NCBI GenBank assembly: GCA_027487695.1
Contig: JAIYDB010000111.1
Location: forward strand, 1-45,007
Length of the DNA stretch: 45,007 bases
Direction of reading: 5' to 3'
Source: Cytophagaceae bacterium
GTDB taxonomy: Bacteria; Bacteroidota; Bacteroidia; Cytophagales; Flexibacteraceae
Positions 18,962 to 27,900 of the stretch are shown here, in pieces. A program made the translations under genes and the position numbers. The stretch's first letter is position 1. Every line of letters begins with the position of its first letter. A model generated the notes under the pieces. The model had not been told where the DNA came from and ran no database searches. It saw only the letters and a list, made by a program, of their open reading frames with translations.

Positions 18962-18991
18962 AAGCCCGCCTAAATTAAATCAGACGGGCTT
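18962..18991. terminator. Hairpin between the DUF4412 and NHL genes
   Basis: AAGCCCG / CGGGCTT form a 7-bp stem around a 16-base, partly paired centre. A short T-run follows on the plus strand (CTTTTG) and a weaker one on the minus strand. It lies ~80 bases upstream of the NHL gene start and may back up the terminator at 19098-19132 or sit in the NHL 5' leader. Confidence 0.45.
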
Positions 18992-19097
18992 TTGCAATCA
19001 GATTGGAGCAACCTGAAACCAAATCCTATCATACCCCATTACAATCAGGCTACCAGCTGCACCAAATCTTAAAACCTTTTACACCACTTCAAAAAAC

Positions 19098-19132
19098 AAA
19101 AGGCTAAACAAAACTAGTTTGCTTAGCCTTTT
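19098..19132 (-). terminator. Terminator of the DUF4412 gene
   Basis: AAAAGGCTAA / TTAGCCTTTT form a 10-bp stem; an inner CAAA/TTTG helix extends it after one mismatch. It begins 20 bases beyond the minus-strand stop, and the A-rich left side gives a U-rich tail on the minus strand. Confidence 0.75.
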
Positions 19133-19152
19133 AAATTGTGAGTGGGTATTCC

Positions 19153-19836
19153 TTAAAAACCCATACCGCCCATCGCAGATGGATCGTAGTCTTTTATGCT
19201 GTAACCTGCTGGTATGGCAAAATCAGCTGCGTTTTGTTTAACTGCCTTTACCTCGGTAGCTAAAAACTCCATTTCAACAGGACCTATGCCCATTTTCATT
19301 TTTAATACCATGCCTGGTACTTTGGCATTCATACCTTGGAACATTGAACTCTTTGCATCGTCAGATACTTTGATCTTTTCAGTAGTCCACACGCTCATTG
19401 AAATGCTTTGGGTACCGCCATCTTGTCCTTTTACCTCTACATCAAGCACATAACGAGTACATTCATACCCAGCAATGGTTAGCTTTTCGCCAGTATTGGT
19501 TACTATAACCTTAGGCTCATCGCTTTTTTCGCCCTGCTTAGATTTATCAGGCATTTTGTAAGCCACCTTTTCTGTTGACTTCAACATATAGGTTACATTC
19601 TTCAGGATGAGTAAATCTTGAGGCATCATACCATCCATTTTAACTCTGCCATTACCATCTGCCTTGGCAAAGACATCCATCTTGGTTGGCATAAAGGCCT
19701 TCATCTGGTCGGCTCCTTCACCCTTAACCGATATTTTATAGCTGATTACGCCTTCAAATCCCCTTTGGGCAAAAGTGTTTGTACCTGACAAAGCAACTGC
19801 TACAAGTACTACTACCAAGGCAAAAATTTTCTTCAT
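19153..19836 (-). CDS. Secreted DUF4412-type protein
   Basis: The 227-residue protein has a clear signal peptide ('MKKIFALVVVLVAVALSG', cleavage near 'TFAQ') and no lipobox. The mature part ('FEGVISYKISVKG', 'KADGNGRVKMDG', 'DLLILKNVTYMLKS') matches what I know of DUF4412 proteins, which are periplasmic or secreted beta-rich proteins of unknown role common in Bacteroidota. Methionine is frequent ('MDGMMPQD', 'MSVWTTEK', 'MGGMGF'), as is usual for this family. It appears monocistronic, with its own terminator, and is divergent from asnB. Confidence 0.75.
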   Translation of the reverse strand: MKKIFALVVVLVAVALSGTNTFAQRGFEGVISYKISVKGEGADQMKAFMPTKMDVFAKADGNGRVKMDGMMPQDLLILKNVTYMLKSTEKVAYKMPDKSKQGEKSDEPKVIVTNTGEKLTIAGYECTRYVLDVEVKGQDGGTQSISMSVWTTEKIKVSDDAKSSMFQGMNAKVPGMVLKMKMGIGPVEMEFLATEVKAVKQNAADFAIPAGYSIKDYDPSAMGGMGF

Positions 19837-19911
19837 ATGTGTAGTTTTTTATTGAAACAAAAGTAGTCCATAAACTCAAACTGCCAATAGGGAAAACTGA
19901 TAAAAGGCGAA

Positions 19912-19930
19912 TATTAGTTACAGACTAATA
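19912..19930. promoter_or_regulatory. Short palindrome between DUF4412 gene and asnB
   Basis: TATTAGT / ACTAATA are perfect 7-bp inverted arms around TACAG, in the 215-base divergent intergenic region about 120 bases before the asnB start. The size and symmetry would suit a dimeric regulator, but there is only one copy and I do not recognise the motif. Confidence 0.25.
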
Positions 19931-20051
19931 CTGGCTTGTTTTGTTGGAAATATCAGCACCAAATACACCAATATTACCTTTAAAACACCAACTTTGTTGC
20001 CCGAATCAAGTTCTTTAAACAGAACAAGCCTCTCTATTGAATTTCACAAGT

Positions 20052-21857
20052 ATGTGCGGAATTAGTTTATTTATTGGTAGTAACGCTGAAACAGTAGCTC
20101 GTAATACCCAAAAGTTATTTGATTTTCAAAAACACCGTGGTCCTGATGGTGGCAAAGTGGAAACCTTGGCCCTCCCTAGTGGCAAGCATATTGGTTTGGC
20201 GCATAACCTTTTAGCACTTACTGGGAATTCAAAACCTGCGGTGCAACCATTGCACCATACTGCCAGCAATAGTGTATTGCTATTCAATGGAGAGGTTTAT
20301 AATTATGAGAATTTGAAGCAAATCCCTCAATTACAGGGGACTGATTGGGCAACCGATTCAGATTCAGAAGTTTTGCACCAACTATTACTCAAGTTAAAGC
20401 TTCCTGCCTTGCAACAGGTAGATGGGATGTTTGCCCTTGCTTTAACGGACCTTAATCAAGAGGTTATGATTTTAGCACGCGATGCCGCGGGGATGAAACC
20501 GCTTTATTATCATACTGATGCGGAAGGCAATTTTATGGTAGCTTCTGAACTGAATGCGCTCGTAAAATGTATGGATAAGCCTACCCTGCACCAAGAAGCG
20601 GCATCGGCATTGTTAAGGTATAAGTATAGTGCAGCTCCTCAAACTATTATTAAGGATGTATTTGAATTGGTTCCAGGTCAGTACTTGATTTGGAACAAAG
20701 GCAATATAGAACTAGGTACTTGGGCAGCCAAAGTGAACGAAAAGCCACATTTGCATATTGTTCAGCATAAACTGAAAGAGGTATTTTTGAATGGGGTAGC
20801 CGCTGAAACATCAGGTGTTTCAAATCCAGCAGTTTTACTCTCTGGTGGGGTAGATAGTACCCTGATTTTGGCAAGTTTAGCAGAAGCTAAAGTAGCAAAT
20901 ATTACTGCGTACACAGCAGTTCCTGAAGGACAATCGGATGCTGATGCTAAGGCTGCCGAACAAGCAGCACAACAATATGGTGCCACTTGGAAACCCGTAA
21001 ACTACTCGGCTAAGTTGTTAGCACAACTACCAACTTATTGCAAAGAACTCAGCAACCCCATTGCCGATGCCGCAGGTTTAATCACTTGGCACTTATGTAA
21101 AAATATTGATGCAAACCATAGAGTATTGCTAAGTGGTGCCGGTGCCGATGAGTTGTTCCTAGGCTATAACCGACACTATGCTTATGATTACTATCTGCAA
21201 TTCCCTAATCTGCTCACCAATAGCGTTTTTAAAGGTATCTTAAAGTTGTTTCTAGGCGATAAATCAGTTAGTCATTTCTTAGATTCTATTTCAGAAAACA
21301 AGGCCCAAACCTGGGATAATATCAGAGCGAATAACGACTTCCCAGCAAATGCGTTGCCACATTTAGCTCCACAAAAATTGAATGAGGCACAAGCAGAAAG
21401 CTCCCCACTTGATTTTATAGCCCAACACGACCGTCAAAATTACTTGCCTTACGATGTGCTGAACGTAACTGATAGTGCAGCTATGGCAAGTGGTAAGGAA
21501 GTGCGGATGCCTTTCCTAAGTACGCCATTATGGAATATGGTGAATAGTATGGTAGCTGGTCAGTTTATTGAGCAATCGCCTAAATGGGTGTTGAAGAATA
21601 TGCTCAGTTCAATGGGAGGGAAAGTATTTGCCAAGCGCAAGAAAAAAGGTTTCGGAATTGATTGGTCGGCTTGGTTGTATGGAACTACAGAAGGCAAGCA
21701 ACTATTAGCTGAACTCAAGCAAAGCAAAGTAGCCCAAGCCTTGGTTAGCCCTCAGTTTTTCAATGAAATACTTAGCAAAAAACACTTAGCTCAACCAGCA
21801 ATGAGTTTGTTGTTTCTACATTATTGGATGGAAGCCAATGGAGTTCAATTAGGTTAA
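20052..21857 (+). CDS. asnB: Asparagine synthetase B (glutamine-hydrolysing)
   Basis: The start at 20052 is preferred over the in-frame TTG at 20037, because it places Cys2 ('MCGI') directly after the initiator Met, as needed for the N-terminal-nucleophile glutaminase. The protein has 601 residues. The glutaminase domain shows 'HRGPDGG' and 'LLFNGEVYNY'; the synthetase domain has the ATP-pyrophosphatase P-loop 'LLSGGVDST' (~residue 262), 'SGAGADELFLGYNRH' and 'KEVRMPFLS'. It converts aspartate, glutamine and ATP to asparagine in the cytoplasm. Related amidotransferases that act on other carboxylates share this fold, so asparagine as product is likely but not proven. The gene stands alone with a terminator shared with the convergent gene. 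Confidence 0.88.
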   Translation: MCGISLFIGSNAETVARNTQKLFDFQKHRGPDGGKVETLALPSGKHIGLAHNLLALTGNSKPAVQPLHHTASNSVLLFNGEVYNYENLKQIPQLQGTDWATDSDSEVLHQLLLKLKLPALQQVDGMFALALTDLNQEVMILARDAAGMKPLYYHTDAEGNFMVASELNALVKCMDKPTLHQEAASALLRYKYSAAPQTIIKDVFELVPGQYLIWNKGNIELGTWAAKVNEKPHLHIVQHKLKEVFLNGVAAETSGVSNPAVLLSGGVDSTLILASLAEAKVANITAYTAVPEGQSDADAKAAEQAAQQYGATWKPVNYSAKLLAQLPTYCKELSNPIADAAGLITWHLCKNIDANHRVLLSGAGADELFLGYNRHYAYDYYLQFPNLLTNSVFKGILKLFLGDKSVSHFLDSISENKAQTWDNIRANNDFPANALPHLAPQKLNEAQAESSPLDFIAQHDRQNYLPYDVLNVTDSAAMASGKEVRMPFLSTPLWNMVNSMVAGQFIEQSPKWVLKNMLSSMGGKVFAKRKKKGFGIDWSAWLYGTTEGKQLLAELKQSKVAQALVSPQFFNEILSKKHLAQPAMSLLFLHYWMEANGVQLG

Positions 21858-21885
21858 CATACCGTTATATTAATATAGCTAAAGT

Positions 21886-21917
21886 AAAAATCCCATTTCT
21901 AACGGAATGGGATTTTT
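21886..21917. terminator. Bidirectional terminator between asnB and the endonuclease I/T9SS gene
   Basis: AAAAATCCCATTTC / GGAATGGGATTTTT form a 14-bp stem (one G-T pair) with a 4-nt loop, flanked by A-run and T-run, so it gives a U-tract in both directions. It sits in the 79-base gap between two convergent genes. Confidence 0.9.
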
Positions 21918-21936
21918 AGTATCACGAAACTGAATT

Positions 21937-24900
21937 TCAATGATTTACTTTTAAGATCACTTTTAGACTGTTAGTTTGGTAAGCGCTATTCACCCTAACC
22001 ACATACATACCAATAGCATACTTAGCAGATGCTATTTTTAAGGCAGTGGCTACCCTTTCAAACTTCCCTTCTGAAGCAAATACTTGAGTTCCCATGTTAT
22101 TGATTACAGAAATACTTACTTTTTCATTGCCATAAGATGCCAGTAGCGATATGTTTTCAGCTGGGTTAGTTTCTATTTCAACTACAAAACCAGTAGCATC
22201 TGCATTCAAATACTGTGGTGCGGTGGTATAAGTTTTACCATCGTAATCAGTTTGTACCAATCGGTAATAGGCACTGCCGTTAAAACCATAATCGGTATAT
22301 TGGTATTGCATTTTAGCATTGGTAGTACCTGCACCTTTCACAAAACCCATTTTGCTGAAAGTTATTCCATCTGTACTGCGTTCAATAGCAAAGCCTTGGT
22401 TGTTCAATTCTGAAAGGGTGCTCCATTGAAGTAATGCTGCACCGTTCCTCAATTTTGCCGTAAAACCAGAGAAAGTAACAGGTAACAAGTCCTCGCCATC
22501 CCCTGCGCCAAAGCTACTGAAGCTAGTAAGTCCGTTCCAAGTTAGGGTTTGGTAGTTGCCGGTTGTGGTTCTGGTATAATTATTCAATCCAGCCCTTAAT
22601 AAACCAGAGGTGTTGTTAAACTTATAAGGAATTAGGTAACTACTATTACCTGTAACTCTTGCTGTCGGATAACTCAACCTGACTGAATACGAGGTAGTTG
22701 TAAAGTTAATGGGATCAATATTCCAATAGTTATTCAAGTAATGGTTAGGCGATTCAGCCACTAGACTAGGCAATACTTGTCCCTTCACTTCTGCAATCAG
22801 GAAAGGATTGGCTTGTGCTACCACATTATTCAAACTTACTTTAATAGGCAAATAATGAGCTGATGTCCCCAAAGGCAAACTCATTTCTGGCTCCTCAGTA
22901 TTTAATGCTAGTTTAACTGAGTATTCTGAAGCGTCAATATAGTTTTGAGCAGAATCGCCAGTTTGAACCACAGTAGCCGGAACGCCATTTTCTCCAAGAA
23001 TTAACCGACCGCCATTTAGTTTAAGTTTACCACCACCTAACACTAGGTTATCTGTTACCACTAGAGAGTCTGTTAACGAAACTAGGCCATTGGTAGCCCC
23101 CATAATTTGTAGCGATTTTACTCGCTTCGGAAATTCAGCACCTGTGTTACCATCACCAACAAATCTATAATTTGCATTATTAGAGTAAGACTTATTCGCT
23201 GTTTGAATAGCAGTTGCTATCCCTGTTGTACCCGTTGCGGCACCAAAAATGATGGTTCCATCAGTAGCAATTTCAAAAGTACCTGCACCGCTAACGGAAT
23301 AACTGCTGGTATTTAGGGCACCAGTTAATTTGCACTTAGCACTTTCAGCAAGCACCAAATTACGGCTCAGTTGTGCATTTGCTTCATCAATCCAAAGGGT
23401 AGTATTACTACCTAAAGTAGTGGCAATATCAATGCTTTGCAAGGTTGGGGCTCCCATAAGGCGTAGCCTTAAATTATCTGAACCTTCGCCCTTAATTGTA
23501 GCACTAGATCCGAAAGTCAATGGTCCGCTCACAAAAATTTCTGCTTTTGTATTCGGGTGCTTTTTAGTGAATAAGGCATTATTGCCAATTACCAAGGTAT
23601 CAGCATTCAATACCAATGAATCGGTTGTTTGGGTAGATGTAGATAAACTGAATTTGCCTAAAACCTCTAATCGCTTTACCTCTTGAGTTTGGGTTGTCCC
23701 CGCTGAACTTGCCGATAAATACACCGTATCGTTCGCGTTATCAATCACTAAACTACCACTAGCAATATTCTTATTCACAGCTCCTAGTGTAACTACACCA
23801 TTGGCGGCACGTACTCTTAAGTTATCAAAACAAGCAATGGAAGAACCAATATTACGGGTTACCATATCTTGAGCAACCCAAGTTTGTGCAGGTACATTCT
23901 TTAAGTAAACTGTACTACCAATACTTGGTACCAAATTAGCATCAAGATTTGTACGCACTTGAGTTAGCGTTGCACTTGGCATATCCACCTCAAACAAACT
24001 GCCATTATCTAAGATAATCTGACTGCCGTTAGCTTTGGTAATTGCTGCCTTCGCAATTAAACTTCCACCTGCTTTCACTTCTAAGTTTTGGCTTAAGGTT
24101 GTGGCGTTTGAAACAGTAAATGCACCATTATTTTCCACAATAACTTTACCAGCAATAGCTGAGCCTGTAAAGGAAACGGCATGCTGAATTACCTCATCAT
24201 AAGCAGTTTCACTTGCTTTACGTACCCTGCCATACTTACCACTTGTAGAAGTTGCAAATGGCGCATTCGCTAAAACAGACTCCCATATAACATCGGTATA
24301 GTTTCCGCCTGCAATGGTTCGCTTTTCAATTATGGTGTATTCTGTAAAGCTAGTATTAAACGCACTGGAAGTAATTGTGAAAGATCCACTTGTTGCCTGA
24401 ATTTGTAAGCCAGTAATATTTTCATATACTGGTATGTTACTTGCACCATTTAAGGACAGCATACCTGATTCAATACTTAATCCCGAAGGGATTAAAGCAT
24501 CTGTAGTATTTGGTAGTAAAGATAAACTTACAGGTTGTTCATAATCTAAATCTGTATTACCAAAGCCATCAACAGCATATAATTGGAAATTCACTAACGA
24601 TTGTCCATCCGAAGGGGTAGCCGTAATCGTGTTCTTAAAGCTTAGGACAGAAGCGGTTACCTCTAGTCTATTTATATCGCCAGTTATTGGAGTAGTTCCT
24701 GAGTAGGCTGCTATGCCAGAGCCTGCACTACTGGCTACAATTGAATGAAAGCTGAACGAAAGCTGCTCATTATCAGTAACAGTAGTATTAAAAGTTACCT
24801 TAAGGGCAAAACTATTGGTATTATTATCAGGAACTGAATGTGCTAAACCTGTAAAAATTAAGCGGTTATTAATATCATCCTTAGAAGTTAACGATCCAAT

Positions 24901-27900
24901 TTTAGTGCTACCGACATAGATGCCAGCATCTCTAATAGCGGCAACATTATTGGATTGTATTAAAATGCTATTGATAATGGTGCTTAAATTATCTGAACCT
25001 GCTGTAATTACATCGTCAGTAATACTGAAATTCAAAACTGGGACACTATTCAAATTGGTCACAGTGGCCGATTGGTAAGCACTATAGTTTATATTACTAG
25101 AATAACCAGAAGCGGTTACAAGAACCTCAGAACTATTACTTGTAATACCGGTAAAGCTTATTCCAATGCTGTAAGGCGAGGCATTGGTAGCGTCAGATGC
25201 TACATTAATGCTGTAACTATTATTACCAACGCTTGGGGTAAGTGTAAACACCACATCAGTAAATTGACCTGCATTTACTGTGCTACTTGGAGCGATGAAA
25301 GAACCGGGAACAGCTGTTATGGCTACCGATTCCAAATTTGCATTACCATTGGCTGAAATGCGTAGAGTAAAAGTTTGGCTATTTCCAGCTACCACTGTAC
25401 CAAAATTCACATTGCCATTTGCAGCTACGGTATTGCCATTAACCGCTAATGAAATTGTAGGATTTAATGTGGTAAAACTACCACCTGCATTAGCATTCTT
25501 TGCAGAATAAGCAGCTGTCCAAGTATTGCCATTAAATGCGTGGATAGAATAAGTATAACTGGTATTCTTAGTTAAGCCAGTAACTGTAACCAATTTATCT
25601 TCGCCTAAATAAACGATTCTTCCTGCGCCATTTGTGAGGGTTAATCCACTTACCAAATCTGACTCAGAACTAGTTGGAGTACCCGTGATCGCTGTTTTTA
25701 CCAAAGGTGCGCTTCCATAGGCAGCATTGGCGGCATAACTTGTGTATCTATCAACTGGGGTTCCAGTAGTAGTGGTATGGAGTACCACCACATATCTCGG
25801 TGAACCTTCAATTCCTGAGAAAGTAACCCCACTAAAATCAATAATAGCCGATGTTTTAGTTATTCCCGTTACGGTTGCAGTTCCTGAACTGTAAACTGGA
25901 GCAGCCATTTTAATATCCTTGGTTGTAAATAAACCATCCGTATTTTCAGTGAGCGACCAATTAGCTGTATTCAATGTTCCTGAACTTGAAGTTGCCTTGA
26001 TATCTGTACTGGTTCCGCTTACAGCACCCGTAAAGCGATAGTCGTTTGCTATGTTGGCATTTGAATTTCCTATGTTCAAGTTTAACCCTACTGATGGAGC
26101 ATAGCTATTGCTTTGTTCAGTAACCGAGCCGTTTGAGGTTTTCCAATTATTCAATCCGAAATTAAAGCCAGCTAAAAAGGTAGGCGTGCTGGCTGTTGTA
26201 GCGCAGGTAGTAAGCAGGTTTTCTGTACCGCTATACAGAATAAGTTGGTCGCCCACATTCTGATTAAGGTTACTTGCATTTGCAATTCCACCATAAATGG
26301 TAATAACCCCATCGGAAGCGTTTAAATCGTTAGTGCCCGTGGCGTTCCAAATGATGTTGACAAATGTACCTGCTGGTACACTTTCTAAACCTGAACTTGG
26401 GAATGTAATTAAAGCGTCGTTAGTAATATCTAAGAAACTACCTGCACTACATAAGCCTCTATCGGTGAGCTTTATACTATTTAGGTTCATTTTCTTTAGC
26501 GTAAGTAATTGAACCTTTGTTCTTCTGCTTACTTCAGCTTTATGTAAACCTAAATTACTTACCACATCAACATTTGACTGATCCCATTCTGTGCCTAGGG
26601 TTGGAAAAGAACAAGGTGCATTTGTTGGATCAGTGGTAACTCCATTTACAACTGATATCTTCCTAACAAGCGTTTTATCTAAAGTTGAAAATGAGCCTGA
26701 AGTCCAAGCGGTTCCAGGGTCGCAACCGATGTTCCCAAAAATATCTACACTAGTAGCAAAGGAGGCTCCTTTACCAATTTCTATGGCATCATCTCCATTA
26801 TACTGAACTGCCGAATTATTTGCAGCGGTTACACCAGAAGGCAGTGTAAGTACGGCACTAGAATTTCTAAACACAGCTACTTTACCCGGTAGTAAATTAC
26901 CACTCATTGCGGTTGTTTGACTCGAAGTAGCACCACCGTTGGCATAAAATTTTAAGGCATAAGTGCTTAAATCAACCGTTGCATTGGTAGGATTGAAAAC
27001 TTCTATGTATTTGTTGTTGCTACTACCTTCTACATATTCAGAGATGATTAAATCTGAACCAAAGAGGTCATGATCTACCTGTGTAAAAATAATATCGCCA
27101 CTTGCTGGGGCCTGACCAATTGCATCAGAAGCTAAGGCACTTGTTGTGACTGCCTCACTCCAAGCAGTTCCTAAACGGGTATAAACTGCAAAGTGATAAG
27201 TGGTATTATTAGCAACCGCAATAACTACTGAGTTACCAGTGCCTTTATAAACTACTTTGCCATTTCCAAGCGAGGTTCCAGTTCCAGGATTTAAGCTTGC
27301 GTTTGCGGTGTAGGCACTTCCATCTCCTGTTGGGGTAGCTGCAATAGCGGCTGTTCCTCCTACTACCAAAACTTCATCAAAGCAGGTAGTTGGAACTGCC
27401 CAACTCAATTGAAAGTTAGCGACTGCCGTACTTGTTACAGCTACCCCAGTAACCACTGATGGCGAACTTACAATACTGAAGTTGCTGCTTTCCGCACTTG
27501 TTAGAGCTGGATTGGTACTGCGTACTCGTACTTTATAACCTGTTCCAGTAGCTATGCTATTGGCAACGTTAACATTTGCAAAAGTATAAGTAGCAGCTGT
27601 TGAAGTAACCGTCAAAATAGTAGTTGGCGAAGTAAAACTACCACTCGCATTACTCAATTCTGCAATATATTGGTTGCCCGCATTTGGCGCCGCAGCCATA
27701 GTTACGGGTATTGAAAAGGATGAGGTAGTAGTACCCGTATTCTGACAAATGGTACCTATACTTGGTGAAATAGCAATGGTGTTTGGGGTTATGCTAATAG
27801 CAGTTGTACCAGTAGCTTCAAAGTTTGAAGTAGTCGTAGCACCATTGTATGAAAAGCCTGTATAGAAATAAGTGGTTCCTGCAGTTAGACCTGTAAGATT